Of a DNA stretch of 64,000 nt, positions 34,089-43,381 are shown one piece after another; position 1 is the first letter of the stretch, and each line of letters begins with the position of its first letter. The stretch is from positions 1 to 64,000 of the forward strand of contig DAIDAG010000040.1 of the NCBI GenBank assembly GCA_027310725.1, in the 5' to 3' direction. The translations under genes were made by a program, and so were the position numbers. The stretch comes from Sideroxydans sp. Lineage in GTDB: Bacteria; Pseudomonadota; Gammaproteobacteria; Burkholderiales; Gallionellaceae. Below the pieces are notes generated by a model. That model was not told the origin of the DNA. It saw only the letters and a list, made by a program, of their open reading frames with translations, and ran no database searches.

Positions 34089-34818
34089 ATTCGCACTCAC
34101 GGTTGAAGACCTGACAGTTTCGTTCGACGGTTTCAAGGCGGTGGACGGCCTGAATCTGTACGTGGAAAAGAATGAGCTCAGAGTGATCATCGGACCGAAC
34201 GGCGCCGGGAAGACCACGGTACTGGATCTCATTTGCGGGAAGACCAGGGCGACGGGCGGTTCCATTCAGTTCAACGGCATTGAGCTCACCAAATTCCCCG
34301 AATACAAGATCGTCCAGGCGGGCGTTGGCCGAAAGTTCCAGACGCCTTCGATTTATGAAAACTTGTCGGTACTTGAGAATCTCGAAATCTCATTCCCTAG
34401 AGGGCGTAGCGTTTTTGGCTCATTGATGTTCAAACGAACCCAGGATGTGACGGACCGGATTCTGGAGATCGCTGAAACAATTTTCCTTTCCGAACAATTG
34501 AACGTGCAAGCCGGTTTGCTTAGCCATGGCCAAAAGCAATGGCTGGAGATCGGGATGCTGCTCATACAGGACCCGGAGTTGCTGATGCTGGATGAGCCCG
34601 TGGCCGGAATGAGCGTTTCCGAGCGCGAGAAGACCGCCGAACTGCTCAACAAGATATCGCAGGGACGGTCCTTGATCGTAATCGAACACGACATGGAATT
34701 CGTGAAGCGCATCGCGCACAAGGTCACTGTGCTGCATCAGGGCAAGGTGCTGGCTGAGGGCAATATGGACGCGGTGCAAAACAATCCGAAAGTCATTGAA
34801 GTCTATCTTGGGCACTGA
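34078..34818 (+). CDS. urtD: Urea/amide ABC transporter ATPase, first subunit
   Basis: A 246-residue ABC ATPase: Walker A GPNGAGKTT, the UrtD-type signature LLSHGQKQWLEIGMLL, Walker B LLMLDEP and switch His (VIEHDM). It energises the UrtBC channel. The unusual LSHGQ signature (instead of LSGGQ) is typical of UrtD. It overlaps urtC by 11 bases, so translation is probably coupled. Confidence 0.92.
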   Translation: MSYEFALTVEDLTVSFDGFKAVDGLNLYVEKNELRVIIGPNGAGKTTVLDLICGKTRATGGSIQFNGIELTKFPEYKIVQAGVGRKFQTPSIYENLSVLENLEISFPRGRSVFGSLMFKRTQDVTDRILEIAETIFLSEQLNVQAGLLSHGQKQWLEIGMLLIQDPELLMLDEPVAGMSVSEREKTAELLNKISQGRSLIVIEHDMEFVKRIAHKVTVLHQGKVLAEGNMDAVQNNPKVIEVYLGH

Positions 34819-34825
34819 GGGAAAT

Positions 34826-35527
34826 ATGTCGAATCCTATATTTAGCGTTAGCGGTGTCGATTCTGGCTACGGTCAGAGCCAGGTGATACACGAACTGAAT
34901 CTTGACGTCGGCAAGAAGGAGATCGTTGCGGTGATGGGCCGCAACGGCATGGGCAAGACCACGCTATTCAAGACCTTGATGGGGATCATCCCGTCGATTC
35001 GTGGCAGCATTTCCGTGGATGGAAAGCAACTGGACGGACTCGAACCTTACCAGCGGGTTCAGCACGGCCTGGCATACGTGCCCCAGGGCCGGATGATTTT
35101 TTCCAACATGACCGTTGTCGAGAATATCCAGACCGGCCTCCCGGCTTCGGCGCAGGGCCGCGTTCCGGAAGAGTTGTATGCGCTTTTTCCTGTCCTGTTC
35201 GATATGCGAACGCGCAAGGGCGGGAATCTGTCCGGCGGGCAGCAGCAGCAACTGGCGATCGCGCGGGCTCTCGCCACCAACCCCAAGGTACTTCTGCTGG
35301 ATGAGCCGACCGAGGGCATCCAGCCGTCCATCATCAAGGATATCGCAAAGAGCCTGAAGGAGATCAGGGATCTGCGCGACCTAACGATCATCGTATCCGA
35401 GCAAGTGCTCAGTTTCACTCTGGATATTGCCGACCGCTTCTTTGTGATCGACAAGGGCAAATTCGTTTACGAGGACCAGCGTGCCAATGTGGACGAAAAG
35501 ACAATCAGCCAATATCTGTCAATTTGA
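34826..35527 (+). CDS. urtE: Urea/amide ABC transporter ATPase, second subunit
   Basis: A 233-residue ABC ATPase: Walker A GRNGMGKTT, signature NLSGGQQQQLAIARAL, Walker B VLLLDEPTEGIQPS, and the D-loop region. It is the partner of UrtD. The ATG at 34826 follows GAGGG by four bases and lies eight bases after the urtD stop; an upstream in-frame start inside urtD is less likely. It ends the five-gene importer operon; fmdA begins 58 bp later and may be co-transcribed. Confidence 0.92.
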   Translation: MSNPIFSVSGVDSGYGQSQVIHELNLDVGKKEIVAVMGRNGMGKTTLFKTLMGIIPSIRGSISVDGKQLDGLEPYQRVQHGLAYVPQGRMIFSNMTVVENIQTGLPASAQGRVPEELYALFPVLFDMRTRKGGNLSGGQQQQLAIARALATNPKVLLLDEPTEGIQPSIIKDIAKSLKEIRDLRDLTIIVSEQVLSFTLDIADRFFVIDKGKFVYEDQRANVDEKTISQYLSI

Positions 35528-35585
35528 ATTCCGACTACCGATTTGATTTAGCACTGACTCAATTTCTTAAACAAGGAGAAAAATC

Positions 35586-36818
35586 ATGGCCGAAACACTC
35601 ATCAAGGTTGACCTGAAACAATCGCCGTATGAAAACGAAATGATCCACAACCGCTGGCATCCGGACATTCCCATGGCCTGCTGGGTCAAGCCGGGTGACG
35701 ATTTCATCCTCGAAACCTACGACTGGACGGGCGGCTTCATCAAGAACGACGACAGCGCCGACGATGTGCGCGATATCGATCTGTCCATCGTGCATTTTCT
35801 CTCCGGCCCCGTCGGTGTGCACGGTGCCGAGCCCGGCGACCTGCTGGTGGTGGACCTGCTGGACATTGGGGCAAAGCAGGATAGCCTGTGGGGTTTCAAC
35901 GGCTTCTTTTCGAAAAAGAACGGCGGCGGATTCCTGACCGACCATTTTCCGTATGCGCAAAAATCCATATGGGACATCCAGGGCATGTTCACCAAGAGCC
36001 GCCACGTGCCGGGAGTCAATTACGCCGGATTGATCCACCCCGGCCTGATCGGCTGCCTGCCCGATCATGATCTGCTGTCCAAATGGAATACGCGCGAAGT
36101 CGGCCTGATCGCGACCGAGCCCGATCGGGTTCCGCCGCTCGCCAATCCGCCGTTCGCGGCGACCGCGCACATGGGCAAGCTCAAGGGCGATGCCAAGACC
36201 AAAGCCGCAGCCGAAGGCGCCCGTACCGTGCCGCCGCGTGAGCATGGCGGGAATTGCGACATCAAGGACCTGTCGCGCGGCTCGAAAATATACTTCCCGG
36301 TCTATGTGAAAGGTGCCGGCTTGTCGGTGGGCGATCTGCATTTCAGCCAGGGCGACGGCGAGATCACTTTTTGCGGCGCCATCGAGATGGCGGGCTGGGT
36401 GCACATGAAGGTCGAGCTCATCAAGGGTGGCATGGAAAAGTACGGCATCAAGAACCCGATCTTCAAACCCAGCCCGATCACGCCGAACTATAACGACTAC
36501 CTGATCTTCGAAGGCATCTCGGTCGACGAAGCGGGCAAGCAGCACTATCTGGACGTGAATGTGGCCTACCGTCAAGCTTGCCTGAATGCGATTTCGTACA
36601 TGACCAAGTTCGGATATACCAAGGCACAGGCGTATTCGATCCTGGGTACGGCGCCGGTGCAGGGCCATATCAGCGGCGTGGTCGACATTCCGAACTCCTG
36701 CGCAACGCTGTGGTTGCCGACGGAGATCTTCGAATTCGACATCCGTCCGAATTCGGCAGGCCCGGTGAAATTCATCACCGATAACACCGACATTCCCTTG
36801 TCACTCGACTTGAAATAA
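35586..36818 (+). CDS. fmdA: Formamidase
   Basis: A 410-residue FmdA/acetamidase-family enzyme that hydrolyses formamide to formate and ammonia. The sequence follows Methylophilus FmdA throughout: IHNRWHPDIPMACWVKPGDD, VHGAEPGDLLVVDLLDIGA, FPGV-like RHVPGVNYAGLIHPGLIGC, PPREHGGNCDIKDL and GDLHFSQGDGEITFCGAIE. AAGGAGA precedes the ATG. It sits between the importer and fmdB/amiE; its ammonia product joins that of AmiE and urease. Confidence 0.94.
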   Translation: MAETLIKVDLKQSPYENEMIHNRWHPDIPMACWVKPGDDFILETYDWTGGFIKNDDSADDVRDIDLSIVHFLSGPVGVHGAEPGDLLVVDLLDIGAKQDSLWGFNGFFSKKNGGGFLTDHFPYAQKSIWDIQGMFTKSRHVPGVNYAGLIHPGLIGCLPDHDLLSKWNTREVGLIATEPDRVPPLANPPFAATAHMGKLKGDAKTKAAAEGARTVPPREHGGNCDIKDLSRGSKIYFPVYVKGAGLSVGDLHFSQGDGEITFCGAIEMAGWVHMKVELIKGGMEKYGIKNPIFKPSPITPNYNDYLIFEGISVDEAGKQHYLDVNVAYRQACLNAISYMTKFGYTKAQAYSILGTAPVQGHISGVVDIPNSCATLWLPTEIFEFDIRPNSAGPVKFITDNTDIPLSLDLK

Positions 36819-36821
36819 GCC

Positions 36822-37151
36822 ATGCCTATCTATGACTACCAATGCCTCGATTGCGGGCCGTTCGAGGCGATGCGGCGGATCGCCGAACGCGATGCACCGG
36901 CGAATTGTCCGCAGTGCGGTTCGTACGCGGAGCGGATCCTGATTTCTGCCCCGTTCCTGGCCGATATGGCGAGTGATGTACGCCATGCCATGGCAACCAA
37001 CGAAAGAGCCAGCCACGAACCGAAACTGTCGGCGTCGCACGGTCATCCGCGGGGGTGCGGCTGTTGCAAGACACCGGCAAAGGCGAACGCATCGGCACCC
37101 GCTGTCCCGAAGTCGTTCCCCAACAAGCGGCCTTGGATGATCAGTCACTAG
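36822..37151 (+). CDS. fmdB: FmdB-type zinc-ribbon protein
   Basis: A 109-residue protein. The N-terminal FmdB zinc ribbon has YQCLDCG and CPQCG knuckles; the C-terminal half has a further CGCC (residues about 85-88) and is Ala/Pro/Ser-rich. FmdB is encoded with formamidase in methylotrophs and was called a regulator, but its role is unproven. It starts three bases after fmdA, so the two are co-translated. Confidence 0.88.
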   Translation: MPIYDYQCLDCGPFEAMRRIAERDAPANCPQCGSYAERILISAPFLADMASDVRHAMATNERASHEPKLSASHGHPRGCGCCKTPAKANASAPAVPKSFPNKRPWMISH

Positions 37152-37186
37152 GCAATTTCATTTAACCGGATTCTGAGAGGTAGATA

Positions 37187-38227
37187 ATGATTCACGGAGA
37201 TATTTCCAGCAGCAACGATACCGTCGGTGTGGCGGTCGTCAATTACAAGATGCCCCGTCTGCACACCAAGGCGGAAGTTTTGGAGAATGCCCGTGCCATC
37301 GGGCGCATGATCGAAGGCATGAAACTCGGATTGCCCGGACTCGATCTCGTGATCTTCCCCGAGTACAGCACCCACGGGATCATGTATGACAACACCGAAA
37401 TGTATGAAACCGCCTCCGCCGTTCCGGGCGAGGAAACCGAGATATTCGCCGCAGCATGCCGCAAGGCCAAGGTCTGGGGTGTGTTCTCGCTCACCGGCGA
37501 GCGGCATGAAGAGCATCCGCGCAAGGCTCCCTACAACACGCTCATCCTGATGAACGACCAGGGCGAGATCGTCCAGAAATACCGCAAGATCATGCCTTGG
37601 GTGCCCATCGAAGGCTGGTACCCCGGCAACTGCACTTATGTCTCGGAGGGGCCGAAAGGACTGAAGGTGAGCCTCATCATCTGCGACGACGGCAATTATC
37701 CGGAGATATGGCGCGACTGCGCGATGAAGGGTGCCGAGTTGATCGTGCGCTGCCAGGGTTACATGTATCCGGCCAAGGAGCAACAGATCTTGATCTCCAA
37801 GGCCATGGCGTTTGCCAATAATACTTATGTGGCGGTCGCCAATGCCGCTGGATTCGATGGAGTGTATTCATACTTTGGGCACTCTGCGCTGATCGGCTTC
37901 GACGGACGGACATTGGGAGAGTGCGGGGAAGAAGAGATGGGGATCCAGTATGCGGCGCTGTCCAAGAACCTGATCCGCGACTTCCGGAAAAATGGCCAAT
38001 CCGAAAATCATCTGTTCAAACTGCTGCACCGCGGCTACACCGGCATGATCAATTCCGGCGATGGCGACAAGGGCGTTGCCGCCTGCCCGTTCGGTTTCTA
38101 CGAAAAATGGATCAGCGATCCCGAGGGGACGCGAGAGATGGTTGAGCAGTTCACGCGTCCGATGGTCGGAACCGAGGAGTGCCCCATTCCGGGCATACCG
38201 AATCCCGATGACGTCCGGCATCGCTGA
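37187..38227 (+). CDS. amiE: Aliphatic amidase
   Basis: A 346-residue nitrilase-superfamily enzyme hydrolysing acetamide, propionamide and similar short amides to acid plus ammonia. The catalytic triad is E59 (IFPEYS), K134 (KYRKIMPW) and C166 ([15 protein letters not shown]), the Pseudomonas AmiE numbering, and length equals that enzyme. Substitutions against Pseudomonas AmiE are spread over the last 60 residues. The usual AmiC/AmiR regulators are not present, which makes the downstream two-component system the likely controller. Confidence 0.95.
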   Translation: MIHGDISSSNDTVGVAVVNYKMPRLHTKAEVLENARAIGRMIEGMKLGLPGLDLVIFPEYSTHGIMYDNTEMYETASAVPGEETEIFAAACRKAKVWGVFSLTGERHEEHPRKAPYNTLILMNDQGEIVQKYRKIMPWVPIEGWYPGNCTYVSEGPKGLKVSLIICDDGNYPEIWRDCAMKGAELIVRCQGYMYPAKEQQILISKAMAFANNTYVAVANAAGFDGVYSYFGHSALIGFDGRTLGECGEEEMGIQYAALSKNLIRDFRKNGQSENHLFKLLHRGYTGMINSGDGDKGVAACPFGFYEKWISDPEGTREMVEQFTRPMVGTEECPIPGIPNPDDVRHR

Positions 38228-38310
38228 GTGAATGGCCTGAATCCCGCGGGGGATTAACGCAACGGCGCCGCCTGTATACAGGATGGCACGATGCTTGCAC
38301 GTGATACCGA

Positions 38311-39156
38311 ATGCTTGCATCCATAGAAACCAAAGAGCGTTGGCTGGCCAGACTGGAGCTCGAGTTTGAGCGCAGAGGCGATGCCACCATTTTGGTGCGG
38401 AGAGCCCACATCGGCCCGCTTCGGGTGCAGAAAGCGCTCTATCCCGAAGGCCAGGAGATTTGCCACGCTTTGTTATTGCATCCGCCGGCGGGTATCGCCG
38501 GAGGGGATGAGCTGGAGATTGCAGCAGCCGTAAAGGAGGGGGCTCACGTTTTGTTGACGACACCGGGCGCCGGAAAGTGGTATCGCAGCGCGGGCTCCAG
38601 GGCATCGCAGCGGCTGGATTTCGAAGTGGGTACAGGGGGCGTGCTGGAATGGCTTCCCCAGGAAAGCATCGTTTTCGACGGCGCATTGGCGGACATGCAG
38701 ATGCACGTGTCGCTGGCGGAAAAGGCCTGCTTCATCGGATGGGAAATTCTGTGTCTGGGGCGGCGTGCATCCGGTGAACGTTTCTCTTCCGGGGAGATGC
38801 GCGTGTCGACCCGGATCGAGCGGGACGGCAAGCCGGTATGGCTGGAACGCGGCATGCTGGAAGGCGGGTCGGGATTGTTGCAGTCACCCGCGGGGCTTGC
38901 AGGGTATAGCGTCGGTGCGACGCTTTGGGCAACTGGAACCGGGCTGGCTCCCGAGCTTCTGGCGGACTGCAGAAAACAGATTCCGGCAGAGGAGGGGGCG
39001 CTCCATGGCTTGACGCTACTGCCCGATGTGCTGGTGGCGCGCTACCTTGGGCACTCCTCCGAGGCTGCCAAGGACTGGATGATCGCGCTATGGCAAATAT
39101 TGCGTCCGGCCCTGGCTGGACGTGAAGCGCTGATACCGCGTATCTGGAACACCTGA
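38311..39156 (+). CDS. ureD: Urease accessory protein UreD
   Basis: A 281-residue chaperone needed, with UreF and UreG, to deliver nickel to urease. Family segments: [66 protein letters not shown] and [14 protein letters not shown]. It opens the urease operon 84 bp after amiE. The start at 38311 has a twin ATGCTTGCA repeat at 38291, so the exact start is less certain. Confidence 0.92.
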   Translation: MLASIETKERWLARLELEFERRGDATILVRRAHIGPLRVQKALYPEGQEICHALLLHPPAGIAGGDELEIAAAVKEGAHVLLTTPGAGKWYRSAGSRASQRLDFEVGTGGVLEWLPQESIVFDGALADMQMHVSLAEKACFIGWEILCLGRRASGERFSSGEMRVSTRIERDGKPVWLERGMLEGGSGLLQSPAGLAGYSVGATLWATGTGLAPELLADCRKQIPAEEGALHGLTLLPDVLVARYLGHSSEAAKDWMIALWQILRPALAGREALIPRIWNT

Positions 39157-39166
39157 TGGAGGAAAG

Positions 39167-39469
39167 ATGGAGCTGACACCGCGCGAGAAAGACAAACTTC
39201 TGATTTTCACTGCCAGCCTGCTTGCCGAAAGGCGCAGGGCGCGCGGTCTCAAACTCAACTATCCCGAGGCCGTTGCGCTGATCACAGCGGCAGTCATGGA
39301 AGGCGCGCGCGACGGTCAGACAGTCGCCCAGCTGATGAGTTATGGCAGCACGTTGTTACGGCGGGACGAGGTGATGGAAGGTGTGCCTGAATTGATCCCG
39401 GATATCCAGGTCGAGGCGACCTTCCCGGACGGCACCAAGCTGGTCACTGTGCACAATCCGATCGTATAG
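39167..39469 (+). CDS. ureA: Urease gamma subunit
   Basis: A 100-residue small structural subunit of nickel urease: [40 protein letters not shown] and [20 protein letters not shown]. It starts 10 bases after ureD with GGAGG. It assembles with UreB and UreC into the (abc)3 trimer. Confidence 0.96.
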   Translation: MELTPREKDKLLIFTASLLAERRRARGLKLNYPEAVALITAAVMEGARDGQTVAQLMSYGSTLLRRDEVMEGVPELIPDIQVEATFPDGTKLVTVHNPIV

Positions 39470-39477
39470 GAGCGGCG

Positions 39478-39783
39478 ATGATACCGGGTGAATACAAGAT
39501 AGAAGCAGGCGAGATCGAAATGAATGTCGGCCGCAGGGTGCAGAGGCTTGCAGTTGCAAATACCGGCGACAGGCCGATCCAGGTCGGTTCGCACTACCAT
39601 TTTTTTGAGACCAATGACGCACTCGCGTTCGAGCGCGATCTGGCACGGGGGATGCGGCTGGACATCGCCGCCGGAACGGCAGTGCGTTTTGAGCCGGGAC
39701 AGGTGCGCACCGTCGAGCTGGTGGAGCTCGCAGGCGAACGCAGGATTTACGGCTTCCAGGGCCGGATCATGGGAAGTTTGTGA
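39478..39783 (+). CDS. ureB: Urease beta subunit
   Basis: A 101-residue subunit: [60 protein letters not shown]. It starts eight bases after ureA. Separate gamma and beta genes match the usual bacterial urease, not the fused form of Helicobacter. Confidence 0.96.
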   Translation: MIPGEYKIEAGEIEMNVGRRVQRLAVANTGDRPIQVGSHYHFFETNDALAFERDLARGMRLDIAAGTAVRFEPGQVRTVELVELAGERRIYGFQGRIMGSL

Positions 39784-39846
39784 AAGTGGTTACGCTGGAA
39801 AAGGACGAGGAAATGCAAATATCGACGGTTACCCGGACATGATGCC

Positions 39847-41553
39847 ATGGCAGTAAAAATCTCCCGGCAGGCTTATGCAGAGATGTTCGGCCCCACGGCG
39901 GGGGATCGCGTACGTCTTGCGGACACCGAACTGTGGCTGGAAGTCGAAAAGGACTTCACGATCTACGGCGAGGAAGTGAAATTCGGCGGCGGCAAAGTGA
40001 TCAGGGATGGCATGGGGCAAAGCCAGCTTCGCGCATGCGACGTGGCCGACACGGTCATCACCAACGCGCTGATCGTCGACGCCGTCACCGGCATCGTCAA
40101 GGCCGATCTCGGCATCAAGGAAGGCCGCATCTGGGCGATCGGCAAGGCGGGCAACCCGGATATCCAGCCGGGTGTGAACATTCCCATCGGGGCCGGCACG
40201 GAGATCATCGCGGGGGAAGGCATGATCGTCACCGCAGGCGGGATCGACAGCCATATCCATTTCATCTGCCCGCAACAGATCGACGAAGCATTGACCTCCG
40301 GTGTCACCACCATGCTGGGAGGCGGTACAGGACCTGCCACCGGGACTTACGCCACCACCTGCACGCCGGGTCCGTGGCACATCCATTCCATGTTGCAGGC
40401 TGCAGATGCCTTTCCGATGAACCTGGGCTTTCTGGGCAAGGGTAATGTATCCCTGCCGGATCCGGCCAGGGAACAGGTCGAAGCGGGCGCGATCGGTCTC
40501 AAGCTGCACGAGGATTGGGGAACTACTCCAGCCGCAATCGACAATTGCCTGACCGTCGCGGATGAAATGGACGTGCAGGTGGCAATCCATACAGACACGC
40601 TCAACGAATCCGGTTTTGTCGAGACGACGCTGCAGGCCTTCAAGGGCCGCGCCATCCATACCTTTCATACCGAAGGGGCGGGCGGAGGACACGCGCCCGA
40701 CATCATCAGGGCCGTGGGGGAAATGAACGTATTGCCATCCTCCACCAATCCGACACGGCCTTACACGGTGAACACCATCGACGAGCATCTCGACATGCTC
40801 ATGGTATGTCACCATCTCGACGCATCGATTGCGGAGGATGTGGCCTTTGCCGAGTCGCGTATCCGGCGCGAGACGATCGCAGCCGAAGATATCCTGCACG
40901 ATCTGGGCGCGTTTTCCATGATGTCGTCCGACTCGCAGGCGATGGGGCGGGTCGGCGAGGTCGTCATCCGCACCTGGCAGACGGCGCACAAGATGAAAGT
41001 GCAGCGCGGCGCGCTGAAGGAGGACAGTGCGCGCAACGACAATTTCAGGATCAAGCGCTACATCGCCAAGTACACCATCAACCCGGCAATCACACACGGT
41101 ATCAGCCATGTGGTCGGTTCGGTAGAAGTCGGCAAACTGGCCGACCTGGTACTTTGGAAACCCGCCTTCTTCGGCGTCAAGCCGAGTCTCATCCTCAAGG
41201 GAGGCATGATCGCAGCGGCCGCCATGGGCGATCCCAATGCCTCCATCCCGACACCGCAACCCGTGCACTACCGTCCCATGTTCGGCAGCTTCGGTTCCGC
41301 CCTGAAAAAATCCTTCACTTTCGTTTCCGCGGCGGCACTGGAAAACGAGGCGGTCAGGGCATTGGGCCTCGCAAAGACATTGGTCGCGGTAAAGAACACC
41401 CGCAAGGTGAGCAAGCTGGACATGCTGCACAACAGCGCCATGCCGCACATCGATGTGGACACCGAAACCTATGCCGTGCGTGCCGACGGGGAGTTGCTGG
41501 TGTGCGAACCGGCAAGCATCCTGCCGATGGCCCAGAGATATTTTCTGTTCTAG
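39847..41553 (+). CDS. ureC: Urease alpha (catalytic) subunit
   Basis: A 568-residue catalytic subunit hydrolysing urea to ammonia and carbamate. Nickel ligands and the carbamylated lysine are present: [10 protein letters not shown]219 in [34 protein letters not shown] and the flap region MVCHHLD. Length matches family. A 63-base gap after ureB carries no other gene. A 539-residue open frame lies antisense to it, but it is a shadow of the GC-rich coding strand. Confidence 0.97.
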   Translation: MAVKISRQAYAEMFGPTAGDRVRLADTELWLEVEKDFTIYGEEVKFGGGKVIRDGMGQSQLRACDVADTVITNALIVDAVTGIVKADLGIKEGRIWAIGKAGNPDIQPGVNIPIGAGTEIIAGEGMIVTAGGIDSHIHFICPQQIDEALTSGVTTMLGGGTGPATGTYATTCTPGPWHIHSMLQAADAFPMNLGFLGKGNVSLPDPAREQVEAGAIGLKLHEDWGTTPAAIDNCLTVADEMDVQVAIHTDTLNESGFVETTLQAFKGRAIHTFHTEGAGGGHAPDIIRAVGEMNVLPSSTNPTRPYTVNTIDEHLDMLMVCHHLDASIAEDVAFAESRIRRETIAAEDILHDLGAFSMMSSDSQAMGRVGEVVIRTWQTAHKMKVQRGALKEDSARNDNFRIKRYIAKYTINPAITHGISHVVGSVEVGKLADLVLWKPAFFGVKPSLILKGGMIAAAAMGDPNASIPTPQPVHYRPMFGSFGSALKKSFTFVSAAALENEAVRALGLAKTLVAVKNTRKVSKLDMLHNSAMPHIDVDTETYAVRADGELLVCEPASILPMAQRYFLF

Positions 41554-41555
41554 CC

Positions 41556-42065
41556 ATGTTGCTCATAGAAAAAAAAGCGTTGGAGGGTGCCGTGGCGACA
41601 GAGCATCTGGTGCTGCCTTTCGAGTTGCGCTGCAAGAGCCGGTTGCGTACTCGGCTTGAGAGCGGGGAGGAGGGGGGACTGTTTCTGGAGCGCGGCACCG
41701 TGCTGCGCGGCGGGGATCTCCTGCAGGCGGATGACGGCCGCATCGTCCTGATCATGGCGGCACTCGAATCGGTGATGGAAGTTCGTAGCGACAACGCATT
41801 GGCGCTCGCCAGGGCAGCTTATCACCTTGGAAACCGGCATGTTGCGGTGCAATTGCAACCGGGTCTGCTGCGCTTCGCAAAAGATCACGTCCTGGGAGAG
41901 ATGGTCAGCGGCCTGGGGCTCGATGTCGTCGAGACGCTGGCCCCCTTCGAGCCGGAGAGCGGCGCCTATGGCGGTCACGGCGGCCATGCCCATGGGCACA
42001 GCGCCGACGGCGAGGGAAGGGGCGCGCGCATCCACGATATGATCCTGAAGCAACGTGCGTCATGA
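41556..42065 (+). CDS. ureE: Urease nickel-metallochaperone UreE
   Basis: A 169-residue nickel carrier. An N-terminal peptide-binding domain (about residues 1-75) is followed by the metal-binding domain (about 80-150, [20 protein letters not shown] and HVLGEMV). A His-rich tail follows ([11 protein letters not shown]) that binds extra nickel. It begins two bases after the ureC stop and overlaps ureF by four bases. Confidence 0.93.
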   Translation: MLLIEKKALEGAVATEHLVLPFELRCKSRLRTRLESGEEGGLFLERGTVLRGGDLLQADDGRIVLIMAALESVMEVRSDNALALARAAYHLGNRHVAVQLQPGLLRFAKDHVLGEMVSGLGLDVVETLAPFEPESGAYGGHGGHAHGHSADGEGRGARIHDMILKQRAS

Positions 42066-42730
42066 GTGCCGCATTGATACGCCTGCTGCAGCTTGCCAGC
42101 CCGACCTTGCCGGTCGGCGCCTATACCTACTCGCAGGGACTGGAATGGGCGGTGGAGACGGCTTCCGTGAATAGCGAAGCTTCGGCCCTGGCCTGGATCG
42201 GCGACTGCCTCGATTTCGGCAGCGGGCGATTCGAGGCGGTTTACCTGACGCATATGATCGCGTCGTGGCGAGGAGAAGACATGCACCTGCTCGCCGAACT
42301 GGATGCGGATTTCGTTGCCAGCCGCGAAACCGCCGAATTGCGTGCCGAGACCCTGCAAATGGGATATTCGCTGTCGCGTCTGCTTGTAGACCTCGGAGAT
42401 TTTCCGACGCGTCACCTTGCTGCCTTTACCGCCCCCAGCTTTCCGCTCGCCTGGAGTTGCGCGGCGGCGGCCTGGTCCATCCCGGTCGGGGACGCTGTTT
42501 CCGGCTATCTGTGGGCATGGGCCGAGAATCAAGTCATGGCGGCAGTCAAAGCGGTGCCGTTCGGACAAACGGCGGGGCAGCGTCTGCTGCTCCAGTTGGG
42601 GCGTCGCCTGCACCTGCTTGCGGTCGAGGCGCAGCAGACGCCGATCGAGCTTGCCTGCAATTACCTGCCGGCGTTTTCCATCGCCAGCAGCCGTCACGAA
42701 ACCCAATACACGCGATTATTCAGATCATGA
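42062..42730 (+). CDS. ureF: Urease accessory protein UreF
   Basis: A 222-residue, mostly helical accessory protein: [40 protein letters not shown] and the C-terminal [21 protein letters not shown]. It forms the UreDFG complex and controls the UreG GTPase. It overlaps ureE by four bases and ureG by four bases. Confidence 0.94.
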   Translation: MSAALIRLLQLASPTLPVGAYTYSQGLEWAVETASVNSEASALAWIGDCLDFGSGRFEAVYLTHMIASWRGEDMHLLAELDADFVASRETAELRAETLQMGYSLSRLLVDLGDFPTRHLAAFTAPSFPLAWSCAAAAWSIPVGDAVSGYLWAWAENQVMAAVKAVPFGQTAGQRLLLQLGRRLHLLAVEAQQTPIELACNYLPAFSIASSRHETQYTRLFRS

Positions 42731-43338
42731 CCCAGCGACTACAACCCTTGCGCGTCGGTATCGGCGGACCGGTCGGTTCCGGCAAGACGGCCCTGACCCT
42801 CGCCCTGTGTCTTGCCTTGCGCGACACCTACAACATTGCCGTCATCACCAACGACATCTATACGGAAGAAGATGCGCAGTTCCTGGTGCGCAACGAAGCG
42901 CTTACGCCGGATCGCATCATCGGGGTCGAGACCGGCGGCTGTCCGCACACTGCCATCCGCGAGGATGCGAGCATCAATCTGGAAGCCGTGGATCGCCTCA
43001 ACAAACGCTTTCCCGGCCTGGATATCATCTTTGTGGAAAGCGGTGGCGACAATCTTGCCGCCACCTTCAGCCCAGAACTGTCCGACCTCACGATCTACGT
43101 CATCGATGTCGCCGCCGGTGAAAAGATCCCGCGCAAGGGCGGTCCGGGAATCACCAAATCGGATCTGCTGGTGATCAACAAGATCGACCTGGCACCGATG
43201 GTGGGGGCATCGCTGGAAGTCATGGATCGGGACGCGGGCAGAATGCGCGGCAAACGGCCTTTCATTTTCTCGAACATGAAGATCGGAACCGGGCTCGGGG
43301 AAATCATCGGCTTTATCCGGCAGGAGGGCATGTTGTGA
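42727..43338 (+). CDS. ureG: Urease accessory GTPase UreG
   Basis: A 203-residue SIMIBI GTPase for nickel delivery: P-loop [45 protein letters not shown] with the nickel-binding [12 protein letters not shown] and NKIDLAP. It ends the urease operon; the permease-kinase gene begins 43 bp later. Confidence 0.97.
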   Translation: MTQRLQPLRVGIGGPVGSGKTALTLALCLALRDTYNIAVITNDIYTEEDAQFLVRNEALTPDRIIGVETGGCPHTAIREDASINLEAVDRLNKRFPGLDIIFVESGGDNLAATFSPELSDLTIYVIDVAAGEKIPRKGGPGITKSDLLVINKIDLAPMVGASLEVMDRDAGRMRGKRPFIFSNMKIGTGLGEIIGFIRQEGML

Positions 43339-43381
43339 GCAGGCAGGAACATTTGCCGCATTCAATGACATGCGAAATTGA

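Noticed and set aside
38271-38282. Palindrome CCTGTATACAGG before ureD as a LexA box
   Set aside because: The spacing is CTG-N4-CAG, not CTGT-N8-ACAG or GAAC-N4-GTTC, and the neighbouring genes are unrelated to SOS.
39829-41448. Long 539-residue open frame antisense to ureC
   Set aside because: It mirrors a GC-rich, highly conserved urease gene; it has no ribosome site and no recognisable domain.
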